From the NCBI GenBank assembly GCA_021779095.1, contig JAJYBI010000009.1:55100-119099 (forward strand): DNA of 64,000 nucleotides, given 5' to 3'. The notes under the pieces are model-generated. The model did no database searches, had not been told where the DNA came from, and saw only the letters and a list, made by a program, of their open reading frames with translations. A program made the position numbers and the translations under genes. The DNA is from Deltaproteobacteria bacterium. Its GTDB lineage: Bacteria > Desulfobacterota > Desulfuromonadia > Geobacterales > JAJYBI01. The stretch's first letter is position 1. Every line of letters starts with the position of its first letter. Below are positions 26,908 through 35,225 of this stretch, piece by piece.

Positions 26908-27225
26908 TTAGCCGAGACAGCAGGCCGGGATGCCGTACCTGTTTGCGATGACCCTGATCCTCCCCTTCAGTTCCTTGATCTGCGCCTCCAGCGCATCCGC
27001 CTTGGCGGCGTCCACCCCCTCGGAGCCGTACAGGTTCCGCAGCTGACTCTCCTTCGCCTTAACCGCGCTGGTCAATCCAGAGACCTCATGGGCAAACTGC
27101 TGCTTGACCTGCGTTCCGGTGCATGACCCGGCGGTCCCGTCCGACACGGCGGCCGAGGCCGATACGGCGCCGACGGAAAGCATCCCCGCTACCAGTGCGA
27201 CTGCGATGATCATCTTGTTTTTCAT
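26908..27225 (-). CDS. small periplasmic helical protein, Spy/ZraP-like
   Basis: 105 aa from ATG 27225 (AAAGGAG upstream). Cleavable signal peptide (MKNKMIIAVALVAGMLSVGAVSASA). The mature part is a helical hairpin (KQQFAHEVSGLTSAVKAKESQLRNL, then AAKADALEAQIKELKGRIRVIANRY) of the size and pattern of periplasmic Spy/CpxP/ZraP metal-stress proteins. It ends in ACCLG, a possible metal-binding CC pair. The family assignment is by shape only. Confidence 0.68.
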   Translation of the reverse strand: MKNKMIIAVALVAGMLSVGAVSASAAVSDGTAGSCTGTQVKQQFAHEVSGLTSAVKAKESQLRNLYGSEGVDAAKADALEAQIKELKGRIRVIANRYGIPACCLG

Positions 27226-27374
27226 GGTCTGTTCTCCTTTTTGTGATGTTGTGCAACCTGTGCACCCGATGATTACCCACTGGCTTATCAACTTGCGTGC
27301 CAAGGCCGAAGAATTCGCGTAACACAACGCAATAGCTCGGTAATTTCAAAGCCAGCATGACCCGGCTTACTTGG

Positions 27375-27520
27375 TGCTCAAACGAATATTCTACAATGCC
27401 CTCCTATTTTCGTTGAATTTTCCACAACAGCTCACAAGGGCGTCTGTCTGCACACCTTTGCTGACAAGCGAATATTCCACGATCCGCTTCCGTTTCCGTT
27501 AAACCCTCCACATGATCTCA
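27375..27520. repeat. imperfect direct repeat with GAATATTC cores
   Basis: Copy 1 (27375-27433) and copy 2 (27459-27520) both read TGCT-A-AA(C/G)CGAATATTC-AC ... CGTT-AA-CCTCCACA/TTCCACA ... CTCA. Period about 87 bp. They occupy most of the 358-bp gap upstream of the HD-GYP gene. Similar GAATATTC sites follow that gene at 28579-28616. Confidence 0.7.
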
Positions 27521-27537
27521 TGAAACAATCTTCAAGG

Positions 27538-27563
27538 GGCCGTGTATACTGTTACACACGGCC
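27538..27563. promoter_or_regulatory. inverted repeat overlapping the likely HD-GYP promoter
   Basis: GGCCGTGT (27538-27545) and ACACGGCC (27556-27563) flank TATACT, a good -10 hexamer. The ribosome site and ATG 27584 follow at once. A repressor site is likely by position. Confidence 0.45.
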
Positions 27564-27583
27564 ATCATGGGAGGGGATATGCG

Positions 27584-28546
27584 ATGAAAAAAGACACCGG
27601 ATCACACAAGAAGCTGCTGGCTCTGATCGCCATCATCGCCGTCATCGCCCTTCTGCACTACCTGACGCCGACCGAGCCCCACACCTACCACCGGCTGCAC
27701 ATCATCCTGCGCAAGCTCTACTTCCTCCCCCCCGTCATGGCGGCGGCCTGGTTCGGGCTGCGCGGGGCATGCGCCACGGCCCTGGCGGTCAGCCTGCTCT
27801 TCGGCACCCACGCGTTTCTGGACTGGCCCGGCAACTACATGGAACAGGCGAACCAGCTGGGGGAACTGGCAGGGTTCTGGGTGGCGGGGGTCGTCCCCGG
27901 CCTGCTGTTCGACCGGCAGCGGGAACTGCTCCGCGAGGTCGCCGCAGCCAACGAAGAAACCCTGCTCGCCCTGGTATCGGCGCTGGACCTCAGGGAACGC
28001 AACACCCGCCTCCATTCACAACGGGTGCGGGAGTACGCCGAGCTCCTCGCCGAGCGATGCGGTAGCGACGCGGCGACGCGGCGCGAGATCGGTTTCGGTG
28101 CACTGCTGCACGACGTCGGCAAGATTGCGGTGCCGGACCATATCCTTCTGAAGGCCGATACCCTCTCGGAGGAGGAATGGCAGGTGATGCGCCGGCATCC
28201 CGAGGCGGGATACCGGATCGTCCAGCGGATCGGTTTCCTGCGGAACGCCGCGCAGATCGTCCGCGCCCACCACGAACGGTACGACGGCACGGGGTATCCC
28301 CGGGGGCTTCGGGGGGACGAGATTCCACCGGGGGCCCGCATCTTCATGGTGGCCGACGTCTACGACGCCCTGACCTCGCCGCGTCCCTACCGGACCACCA
28401 TGTCCCACGAAGAGGCGGCGAGCGAGATCGTGAAGCGGCAGGGGAGCAAGTTCGACCCGGCGGTAGTGACGGCGTTCCTGTCCATCCCCGTCGGTGAGTT
28501 AAAAGCCATCGCCGCACGGTACCGGGAGGCGGACGTGGGCGACTGA
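27584..28546 (+). CDS. membrane HD-GYP domain protein (probable c-di-GMP phosphodiesterase)
   Basis: 320 aa from ATG 27584 (GAGGGG 7 nt upstream). Three or four N-terminal helices between about 9 and 105 form an integral-membrane sensor. The HD-GYP domain spans about 120-315 with LLHDVGKIAVPDHIL (the HD pair), HHERYDGTGYPRGL (the GYP loop) and ARIFMVADVYDALTSPRPYR. All core metal and substrate residues are present, so cyclic-di-GMP hydrolysis to GMP is expected. Single-gene unit flanked by GAATATTC repeats. Confidence 0.9.
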   Translation: MKKDTGSHKKLLALIAIIAVIALLHYLTPTEPHTYHRLHIILRKLYFLPPVMAAAWFGLRGACATALAVSLLFGTHAFLDWPGNYMEQANQLGELAGFWVAGVVPGLLFDRQRELLREVAAANEETLLALVSALDLRERNTRLHSQRVREYAELLAERCGSDAATRREIGFGALLHDVGKIAVPDHILLKADTLSEEEWQVMRRHPEAGYRIVQRIGFLRNAAQIVRAHHERYDGTGYPRGLRGDEIPPGARIFMVADVYDALTSPRPYRTTMSHEEAASEIVKRQGSKFDPAVVTAFLSIPVGELKAIAARYREADVGD

Positions 28547-28578
28547 ACCGATACGCCCCCCCACAGCCCCTTCTGCAG

Positions 28579-28616
28579 TGGAGAATATTCTTCACCAGCA
28601 CCTCGAATATTCTCCA
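28579..28616. terminator. inverted repeat after the HD-GYP gene
   Basis: TGGAGAATATTC (28579-28590) and GAATATTCTCCA (28605-28616) are perfect 12-bp arms with a 14-bp loop. It could be a weak terminator or a protein site; the core is shared with the repeats upstream of the same gene. The remaining gap to 28977 holds no gene. Confidence 0.5.
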
Positions 28617-28685
28617 TTACGGCTCACCGCCACTTCTCCTCGCCAAAACCGGCATGCGAAAACAACCCGTTACAAGCCATGCACG

Positions 28686-28702
28686 CTTGGCACGACTGTT
28701 GA
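28686..28702 (+). promoter_or_regulatory. sigma-54-like -24 element, imperfect -12
   Basis: CTTGGCACGACTGTTGA: the -24 half (TTGGCACG) is perfect, but the -12 half reads TTGA, not TTGC. If used it gives a long (about 265 nt) leader for the kinase gene. A TTGCATGCAA palindrome lies at about 28803-28812. Confidence 0.25.
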
Positions 28703-28977
28703 TACCTGCAATCCGGGGTGGACCGGGAGAACCGGCGTGAGGAAAGGGAAGGCCATAACCGGATTCTACGGGATTGCAGCGTCCACCGTTCCGGTCAGCC
28801 ACATTGCATGCAAAATCCCCTATGTTATTGTAGAACGTACTACGAGTGCGGAAACCTGCAGGCACGAGGTCATGCGGGCATCACTGCCGGGGGTGCGGCG
28901 CCCTCCCGGCAAAGGACGAAGTCACGGAACCGAACGGCCGAATCGATGGATTCGGAACAAAGTAGAAAGGAACCGAC

Positions 28978-30213
28978 GTGTATAAACGGATGATCGTCTA
29001 TTGCATCGCCGCCATTTCGGCGCTTTTGCTCTTCTTTTCCATAAAGAACTACCGGGACGCGCGCCCCGTTGCCGACGACGTGCTCTTCGGGCTGGCGCAC
29101 TCGATCCATGCCGCGATCGAGTTCAGCATCGAGAACGACCCCTCGATGCACTCCCTGTCGCACTTTCACGCGAACGACGTGGTCTTTTTCGGGCTCGTCG
29201 ACAACCGGGGAATCTACCGGTTCCATACCGACCCGAAACGGATCGGGACCCGGATCAGCGACCCGACGATGATGAAGGAGCTCCAGTCCGAAACGATGAC
29301 CGGCGAGCGGATCAGGCTGCCCGGCGGCGAAGAGGGCTACCAGCTTTTGACCCATGTGCACGCCCATGGCGGCACCCTCGGGCTGCGCCTCGTGATGGAC
29401 ACGAAACGGGCGGACGTGATCATCCGGAACGCGCGCGCCAACATGGTGATCATGGTGACGCTCCTGATCGTGAGCTGGACGCTGACCGCCCTGGTCTTCC
29501 ACTACGTCCTCCAGGAAGAGACGCGCAAGCGAGACATGGCAAAATTCGAATATCTTGCTAAACTGGGAGAGATGGGCGCCCTGCTCGCCCACGAACTACG
29601 CAACCCCCTGGCCGGCATCAAGGGGTTTGCCGAACTGATCGAGCGAAGGTCCGACACCCCCCAGACCAGGGATTCCGCGCACCGGATCCTGACCGAGACG
29701 CTGCGGCTCGAAAATCTCACCACGGACCTCCTGGCGCTGGCCAGAAGCGAACGGATCGAGAGGCAGTCCGTCGACCTCACCGCACTGATCGGGCAGACGA
29801 TGGAGATGGTGCATGCCGAAGCGGCATCGCTGCAGGTGACCGTCGACATCGACTGCCCGCACCCCGTGCGGGTACCCGGCGACCGGGACCGGCTGGCCCA
29901 GGTGCTGCTCAACATCGCACGGAACGGGCTGCAGGCCATGACCGACGGCGGACGGCTGCGCATCGCAACCCGCCGGTCCGGGCAGTGTATCGAGATACGG
30001 ATCAGCGACACCGGTCACGGCATCGACCGGGAGACGATGAACCGGATATTCGAACCGTTTTTCACCACGAAGGCCCGCGGAACCGGACTGGGTCTGGCGA
30101 TCTGCCAGAAGATCGTCACCGAGCACGGCGGGTCGATCGACCTGGACAGCTCACCGAACGGCACCACCGTAATCATTTCACTGCCCGGTGCAGATACCGA
30201 GGAAACCGCATGA
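28978..30213 (+). CDS. membrane sensor histidine kinase
   Basis: 411 aa, GTG start behind AAAGGAA. Helix about 6-22, periplasmic sensor 23-150 (His-rich MHSLSHFHAND and THVHAHGG), helix about 152-177, HisKA with His205 (LLAHELRNPLAG), HATPase with N (NIARNGLQA), DTGHGID and GTGLGLA. Partner regulator overlaps by ATGA. The His-rich sensor could bind a metal such as zinc or copper, as in ZraS-type kinases; this is inference. Confidence 0.92.
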   Translation: MYKRMIVYCIAAISALLLFFSIKNYRDARPVADDVLFGLAHSIHAAIEFSIENDPSMHSLSHFHANDVVFFGLVDNRGIYRFHTDPKRIGTRISDPTMMKELQSETMTGERIRLPGGEEGYQLLTHVHAHGGTLGLRLVMDTKRADVIIRNARANMVIMVTLLIVSWTLTALVFHYVLQEETRKRDMAKFEYLAKLGEMGALLAHELRNPLAGIKGFAELIERRSDTPQTRDSAHRILTETLRLENLTTDLLALARSERIERQSVDLTALIGQTMEMVHAEAASLQVTVDIDCPHPVRVPGDRDRLAQVLLNIARNGLQAMTDGGRLRIATRRSGQCIEIRISDTGHGIDRETMNRIFEPFFTTKARGTGLGLAICQKIVTEHGGSIDLDSSPNGTTVIISLPGADTEETA

Positions 30214-31562
30214 ACGGCACCGTTCTCCTGGTTGAAGACGACGAAAACTTCAGGGCCCTTCTGGAAACCGTCCTGGCGGATGAGGGGTACCGGGTGCTCA
30301 CCGCAGCCACCGCCCGGCTCGGCCTGGAGATCCTGCAACGCGAACCGGTCGCGCTGGTGATCTCCGACATGAAGATGCCCGGTATGAGCGGCATGGAGCT
30401 GTTCGAAGAGACCCTGGCGCTGCCGGACCCGCCGCTCTTCATCTTCCTGACGGCGTTCGGTACCGTGGAAGAGGCGGTGGCCGCCATGAAGGACGGCGCC
30501 TTCGACTTTCTCACCAAGCCGCTGAAAGACATCGACTCCCTCCTCGGCATGGTCAAAAGGGCGCTGGCGGCCAGACCCGAGAAAAGGGGGTGCCTCTCGC
30601 GGACCGAGACGGATGCGGCGGGGCTGCCGCCGGCGGAGATCATCTTTGCGGGACAGGCCATCCAGACCGCCCACTCGCTCGTGCACAACGTCGCATCCAC
30701 CCTGGCCAGCGTCCTCATCACCGGCGAGAGCGGCACGGGGAAGGAGATCGTCGCCAAGACGATCCACCTGTTGAGTCCGAGGAACAAAGGCCCCTTCGTC
30801 CCGGTCAACTGCGCCGCCATCCCGGAAAATCTCCTGGAAAGCGAGCTGTTCGGCCACGAAAAGGGTGCTTTTACCGGGGCGCATCAGGAGCGGATCGGAA
30901 AATTCGAACTGGCCGAGAGGGGGACCGTATTCCTGGACGAGATCGGCGACATGCCGCTTCCGCTGCAGGCGAAACTGCTGCGGGTCCTGCAGGAAAAGAG
31001 CTTCGTGCGGGTGGGGGGGACCAGGGAACTCAAGGCCGACGTGCGGGTCATCGCCGCGACAAACCGGGACCTGAAGCGCGACGTCGACGAACGACTGTTC
31101 CGCGAAGACCTGTACTATCGCCTCAACGTGTTTCCGATCCATCTCCCGCCGCTCAGGGAACGCCGGGACGCCATTCAGGTCCTGGTCGAGTACTTCGTCA
31201 GACAGTTCAGCCTGCAGTTGAACAAAAAACTAACCGGGATCGAACCGGAAGCGGCAGGGCTGATCAGGGACTACCACTGGCCCGGCAACATACGCGAACT
31301 GCGGAACATCCTCGAACGGGCCAGCATCCTGGCGAGCGGCAGGATCGGCACGGACGACCTGCCCGAGCAGATCGTGCACCATGCGGCCCGGGAACACCGG
31401 CCGGAAGGCCGGGAGCTGTTGAAGACCATGGAACGGGACATGATCATCAAGGCGCTGGAAAGGCATGGCGGCAACCGGCGCCTGACCGCGGAGGAGCTGC
31501 AGATCTCGCGCCGGACCCTCCAGTATAAACTGAAGGAGTTCGGGCTGATCGACGAAAAGTAG
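30210..31562 (+). CDS. NtrC-family sigma-54-dependent response regulator
   Basis: 450 aa from ATG 30210. Receiver 1-120 with probable phospho-acceptor Asp53 (ISDMKMPG), AAA+ domain with Walker A GESGTGKE (172-179), intact GAFTGA loop (219-224), VFLDEIGD, and a Fis-type helix-turn-helix at the end (HGGNRRLTAEELQISRRTLQYK). Activates sigma-54 promoters. The palindromes at 31566-31653 and promoter at 31720 immediately downstream make the next gene its likely direct target. Confidence 0.94.
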   Translation: MNGTVLLVEDDENFRALLETVLADEGYRVLTAATARLGLEILQREPVALVISDMKMPGMSGMELFEETLALPDPPLFIFLTAFGTVEEAVAAMKDGAFDFLTKPLKDIDSLLGMVKRALAARPEKRGCLSRTETDAAGLPPAEIIFAGQAIQTAHSLVHNVASTLASVLITGESGTGKEIVAKTIHLLSPRNKGPFVPVNCAAIPENLLESELFGHEKGAFTGAHQERIGKFELAERGTVFLDEIGDMPLPLQAKLLRVLQEKSFVRVGGTRELKADVRVIAATNRDLKRDVDERLFREDLYYRLNVFPIHLPPLRERRDAIQVLVEYFVRQFSLQLNKKLTGIEPEAAGLIRDYHWPGNIRELRNILERASILASGRIGTDDLPEQIVHHAAREHRPEGRELLKTMERDMIIKALERHGGNRRLTAEELQISRRTLQYKLKEFGLIDEK

Positions 31563-31565
31563 GGA

Positions 31566-31653
31566 GTGCAACCCGTTTCACCCGCGGTGCAATCCGTTGC
31601 ACCGAAACGGAGCCAAGATGAGCGCTGCATGGTGAAACCAAACTCATTTCACC
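31566..31653. promoter_or_regulatory. tandem enhancer (UAS) palindromes
   Basis: Site 1 GTGCAACCCGTTTCAC (31566-31581) and site 2 GTGCAATCCGTTGCAC (31587-31602) share the form GTGCAA-N4-TT-CAC and start 21 bp apart, i.e. on the same face of the helix. Site 3 (31631-31653) has perfect arms GGTGAAA / TTTCACC with a longer spacer. They lie 70-155 nt upstream of the -24 element, typical of enhancer-binding proteins. Confidence 0.7.
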
Positions 31654-31719
31654 GCAAACGCCGCCGGCACCCCCCCGGAAACAGGCACATGATCTCCCGA
31701 ATATCTCGACGGCACGATT

Positions 31720-31736
31720 TTGGCCTCGATTATGCA
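31720..31736 (+). promoter_or_regulatory. sigma-54 promoter of the repeat-protein gene
   Basis: TTGGCCTCGATTATGCA keeps the GG and GC at the required 10-nt spacing and has the TTGGC and TGCA halves. Transcription would begin near 31748, 33 nt before the ATG at 31781. Confidence 0.65.
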
Positions 31737-31780
31737 GTTAGCAAATGCGTTACACACCCTAACCCTTTTGGAGGAATCAG

Positions 31781-32176
31781 ATGAAAAAAATTATTAGCAC
31801 AGTAGCAATGACAGGGATGATGGTCGCGGTTGCCAGCGTTTCCTTCGGCATGCCGCGCGTGATGCCGAAACCCACCACGATGCAGAGGCCGACGACCATG
31901 CCGTCGACGATGACCTCCACGGCGCCGATGACGATGACCGGTACCATGTCGACAACCACGATGCCGATGTCCGGCACCGGCACCATGACCGGCAGCACCG
32001 GCACCATGACCGGCAGCACCGGTACCATGACCGGCAGCACCGGCACCATGACCGGCAGCACCGGTACCATGACCGGCAGCACCGGTACCATGACCGGCAG
32101 CACCGGTACCACGAGCGGCACCGGCACCATGACCGGCACCGGCACCACGAGCGGCACGTCCGGCAGCATGATGTAA
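31781..32176 (+). CDS. secreted Thr/Met/Gly heptapeptide-repeat protein
   Basis: 131 aa with AGGAGG upstream. Signal peptide MKKIISTVAMTGMMVAVASVSFG, then a Pro/Thr/Met-rich stretch (24-66) and six perfect copies of GTMTGST (about 67-108), followed by variants GTTSGTGTMTGTG. The composition is almost only Thr, Met, Gly, Ser and Pro, so it is probably unstructured or a low-complexity surface or metal-binding chain. The sigma-54 promoter and enhancers upstream place it under the adjacent two-component system. No homologue recognised. Confidence 0.75.
   Translation: MKKIISTVAMTGMMVAVASVSFGMPRVMPKPTTMQRPTTMPSTMTSTAPMTMTGTMSTTTMPMSGTGTMTGSTGTMTGSTGTMTGSTGTMTGSTGTMTGSTGTMTGSTGTTSGTGTMTGTGTTSGTSGSMM
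31979..32104 (+). repeat. 21-bp tandem repeat, six units
   Basis: Unit GG(C/T)ACCATGACCGGCAGCACC, repeated without gaps; copies differ only at the third base (GGC/GGT). Encodes the heptapeptide repeats, so copy number may vary by slippage while keeping the frame. Confidence 0.95.
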
Positions 32177-32213
32177 CGACGGTCCGGACCGGACTACGTA
32201 CGAACACGACCTG

Positions 32214-32247
32214 AAAGGGGTGGGCAACCACCCCTTTTAGGTTGCCC
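32214..32247 (+). terminator. terminator with an overlapping alternative hairpin
   Basis: AAAGGGGTGG (32214-32223) pairs with CCACCCCTTT (32228-32237) followed by T. A second stem, GGGCAACC (32222-32229) with GGTTGCCC (32240-32247), shares bases with the first, so only one can form. It lies between the repeat-protein gene and the next secreted gene. Confidence 0.65.
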
Positions 32248-32281
32248 GCCGCTACTATCCCCTTCAGAGGAACCACACATC

Positions 32282-34171
32282 ATGCGCACCCGTTTCTTCC
32301 CCATCGTCGTCACCCTGTTCGCCTGCATGCTCATCGGCCTGGGTCAGGCATCCCTGGCCGCCGCGGCGCCTGCACCTGTAATCACGGGGTTCCAGGCGCT
32401 TGCCGACGACAACACGGCCATTCCGCCGGACACGCAGGGTGCCGTGGGCCCCTCGCACGTCATGACCGTCCTCAACTCCCAGGTCCGGATCGAGGACAAG
32501 GCCGGGACGGTGCTCTCGACCGTGTCCCTCGACACCTTCTTTTCGTCGCTGAAAAACGCCAGCGGGGCGGCGTTCTCGACGTACGACCCCCGCGTCTGCT
32601 TCGACCCCATCGACAACCGCTGGGTCGTCATCGCCGCCGCCGACCCGCAGTCGTCCACGTCCGCCGTCCTGGTCGCCGCGTCCCAGACTGCGGACCCCAC
32701 CGGCAACTGGAACTTCATCGCACTCCGGACCGATGCCGCCGGCGCCAACTGGGCCTATCTCCCCGCCCTCGGGCTGAACAAGGACTGGATCGTGGTGACG
32801 GCCAACCTGTTCACCGTCAGTGCCGACGGATTCGTGAACGCGACGGTCTACGTCATCGACAAGTCGCAACTGTATACCGCCGGCGCGACCGTCACGCCGA
32901 AGGCGTTCGCGGACAGCTCCGGGGCCTACGCCCTGCAGCCGGCGGTCACCTACGATCCGAACCTCGCCACGGAGTATCTGGTCGACAGCTGGAACGGCAA
33001 CAATAACGGAGTCGGTACGGTACGCATCGGCACTGTTTCGGGCGCCGTCGGCTCCGAGGCGTACACCGCGGGGACGTTCTCCCCGTCCGTTTCGTCCACC
33101 TGGGGCGGCAGTGCGGCCAGCGAGATCCTGCCCCAACTGGGCGCGACCAACAAGATCGACGGCGGCGACGACAGCATCGAGAACTGCGTCTACCGCAACG
33201 GCTCGCTCTGGTTCGCCCAGACGGTCTACCTCCCCGCCGCGTCCCCCACCAGGACTGCGGCGCAGTGGTGGCAGATCGATCCGACGAGCGGGACGGTACA
33301 GCAGTTCGGCCGCGTGGACGACCCGACCGGCGCCACCTTCTACGCCTATCCGACCATCGCCGTGAACAGGAACAACGACGCGCTCCTCGGCTATTCGTCG
33401 TTTTCCGCAACCCAGTACCCGTCGGCGAGCTATTCGTTCCGCTACGGCACGGACGCCCCCAACACCATGCAGGCGAGCAACGTCTTCAAGGCCGGGGAGG
33501 CGAAGTACTACAAGATCTCGTCCGGCACGGTCAATCGCTGGGGGGACTACAGCGCCACCGTCGTCGACCCGTCCGACGACCTCACCCTCTGGACGATCCA
33601 GGAGTACGCCGCCACGCCATCGGGAGGGACCGACATGTGGGGCACCTGGTGGGCCAAGGCCACCCCGTATTTCAATCTCGACGTGACCCTCGCGGGGACG
33701 GGCAGCGGCACGGTGACGAGCGACCCCGCCGGGATCTCCTGCACCGGCGCCACCTGCAGCTCCCTGTTCGATGCCGGTTCGACGGTGACGCTGCTGCCGA
33801 CCCCGTCGGCCACCTCCACCTTCAGCGGCTGGTCGGGGGCATGCGCGGGGAACGGCGCCTGCACCGTGGTCATGGGACAGGCGGGGAGCGTCACGGCGAC
33901 CTTCGACCTGGCGCCGCTCTTCAAGAACGGCCAGACCGGTACGGCATACGGAACGCTCCAGGCAGCCTACGACGCGGCATCTTCCGGAGACGTCATCCAG
34001 TTGGAGAACGGCACCCCCGGCATGACGCTTACCGCGGCGGCGAACAAGACCGTAACCCTCATGGGAGGGTACGACGCCTCGTACACGACCCGGCCCGGCA
34101 TGACGTTCATACAGGGGCCGCTGGTCATCAGCGCCGGCACCCTGATCGTCGACGGCATCGGCATCCTGTAA
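32282..34171 (+). CDS. large secreted protein with bacterial-repeat and beta-strand domains
   Basis: 629 aa. Signal peptide (about 1-28, ending LAAAAPA). Residues 30-460 resemble a propeller-type exoprotein (VGPSHVMTVLNSQVRIEDKAG, DPRVCFDPIDNRWVVIAAADP). A cysteine-containing bacterial-repeat-like domain follows (about 465-550; LAGTGSGTVTSDPAGISC ... FSGWSGACAGNGAC ... VTATFD), then a beta-helix-like tail (TLQAAYDAASSGDVIQL). The protein is probably extracellular or surface. No catalytic residues recognised. Could be co-expressed with the repeat protein if read-through occurs. Confidence 0.8.
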   Translation: MRTRFFPIVVTLFACMLIGLGQASLAAAAPAPVITGFQALADDNTAIPPDTQGAVGPSHVMTVLNSQVRIEDKAGTVLSTVSLDTFFSSLKNASGAAFSTYDPRVCFDPIDNRWVVIAAADPQSSTSAVLVAASQTADPTGNWNFIALRTDAAGANWAYLPALGLNKDWIVVTANLFTVSADGFVNATVYVIDKSQLYTAGATVTPKAFADSSGAYALQPAVTYDPNLATEYLVDSWNGNNNGVGTVRIGTVSGAVGSEAYTAGTFSPSVSSTWGGSAASEILPQLGATNKIDGGDDSIENCVYRNGSLWFAQTVYLPAASPTRTAAQWWQIDPTSGTVQQFGRVDDPTGATFYAYPTIAVNRNNDALLGYSSFSATQYPSASYSFRYGTDAPNTMQASNVFKAGEAKYYKISSGTVNRWGDYSATVVDPSDDLTLWTIQEYAATPSGGTDMWGTWWAKATPYFNLDVTLAGTGSGTVTSDPAGISCTGATCSSLFDAGSTVTLLPTPSATSTFSGWSGACAGNGACTVVMGQAGSVTATFDLAPLFKNGQTGTAYGTLQAAYDAASSGDVIQLENGTPGMTLTAAANKTVTLMGGYDASYTTRPGMTFIQGPLVISAGTLIVDGIGIL

Positions 34172-34203
34172 CAGCCCCTGCGGCGATCCATGTCGGACAC
34201 AAC

Positions 34204-34246
34204 CGCACCGGTCAGCCGTACCGATCCCGGCAGGCTGACCGGTGCG
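34204..34246 (+). terminator. hairpin between two secreted-protein genes
   Basis: CGCACCGGTCAGCC (34204-34217) and GGCTGACCGGTGCG (34233-34246) are perfect 14-bp arms. No T run follows and the next ATG is at 34275, so it may attenuate rather than stop transcription. Confidence 0.55.
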
Positions 34247-34274
34247 CCATGATCCCAGGACCCAAAGACCAACC

Positions 34275-35063
34275 ATGACGAAGAGACTCGCACAGCTCAT
34301 CCCCGCACTGGCCATCTGCCTGCTGCTGGTTGCCGCGCCACGCACGGTGCGGGCGGACGGCAAGCCGGTATCCTATCTGCTCGGGATGGGGTTCCAGTTT
34401 GCCACCGGCACCTACGGCACCTCGACGAGGACCGACACGATCGTTGCGCCGGTATCGCTCGCCGTCAACCCCACCGACCGGCTCGGGTTTTCGGTCACCC
34501 TCCCCTATGTCTACCAGAGCAACGACGGGGTGCTCGCCACCCTGAGCCAGAACGGCACCCAGACCGCAACGAAGCAGTCGCAAAGCGGGGTCGGCGACCT
34601 GACCCTTCTGGGGACCTACGTGCTCGTACCCGAGAAACCCCATCTGCCGCAGGTGAGGGCCAGCGTCATCGTCAAGGTCCCCACCGCCGACAAGAACAAG
34701 GGCCTCGGCACCGGGGAGTTCGACGAGGGGATCACCGTCGGCCTCTCCAAATGGTTCAGCAAGTGGTACACCTTCGCCGAGGCGGGCTACACCTTCCAGG
34801 GGAAGACCTCGCTGTACGCCTTGCGGAACTACACGACCTTCAACGCCGGGGTCGGCTATCAGGTATCAAGCAGGTTCCGCCCGACCATCTCGGTGCGGGG
34901 GTCGACGCCGATGACCGACGGTTCGGGCTACTGGGTTGAGACCAACCTGGATCTGTTTTACCTGGTGGCGCGTCATACCGGCATCGAGGGGTACGTCGGC
35001 ACGGGGCTGACGGCCGGCAGCCCGGATTACGGCACCGGCCTCTCCGTCTACTACGAGTTCTGA
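34275..35063 (+). CDS. outer-membrane beta-barrel (transporter-like) protein
   Basis: 262 aa from ATG 34275. Signal peptide to about residue 28 (VRADG). Alternating amphipathic strands throughout (LGFSVTLPYVYQS, ASVIVKVPTADKNKG, TFNAGVGYQVS) and a terminal aromatic (LSVYYEF) are typical of outer-membrane barrels of the phenol-pathway MetA-like type. Probably the last gene of the 32282 transcript. Substrate unknown. Confidence 0.8.
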   Translation: MTKRLAQLIPALAICLLLVAAPRTVRADGKPVSYLLGMGFQFATGTYGTSTRTDTIVAPVSLAVNPTDRLGFSVTLPYVYQSNDGVLATLSQNGTQTATKQSQSGVGDLTLLGTYVLVPEKPHLPQVRASVIVKVPTADKNKGLGTGEFDEGITVGLSKWFSKWYTFAEAGYTFQGKTSLYALRNYTTFNAGVGYQVSSRFRPTISVRGSTPMTDGSGYWVETNLDLFYLVARHTGIEGYVGTGLTAGSPDYGTGLSVYYEF

Positions 35064-35143
35064 TACGCTGATACGGTGTTGGCGGATATACCGCTGAACC
35101 GAACGGCTGCCGCCGGGACACCCGGCAACCGGACTGCATATGC

Positions 35144-35173
35144 AACGGGCCGCTCTCTCTGGAGCGGCCCGTT
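35144..35173. terminator. bidirectional terminator
   Basis: AACGGGCCGCTC (35144-35155) pairs with GAGCGGCCCGTT (35162-35173). Located between converging genes (35063 + and 35226 -). Confidence 0.85.
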
Positions 35174-35225
35174 GCCGTTTCGACCGGATGTGCTGCGAGC
35201 GCCGGGTCCCGACGTCGGCGAACGC

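Noticed and set aside
31620..31700. c-di-GMP (GEMM) riboswitch upstream of the repeat protein
   Set aside because: Some GC-rich pairing but the conserved CGCAAAG and tetraloop receptor are absent, and the segment is upstream of the predicted transcription start.
31979..32104. CRISPR array
   Set aside because: Repeats are contiguous with no spacers and are protein-coding.
31730..32227. Open frames on the minus strand opposite the heptad-repeat gene
   Set aside because: They arise from the 21-bp repeat read in other frames; the plus frame has the signal peptide and ribosome site.
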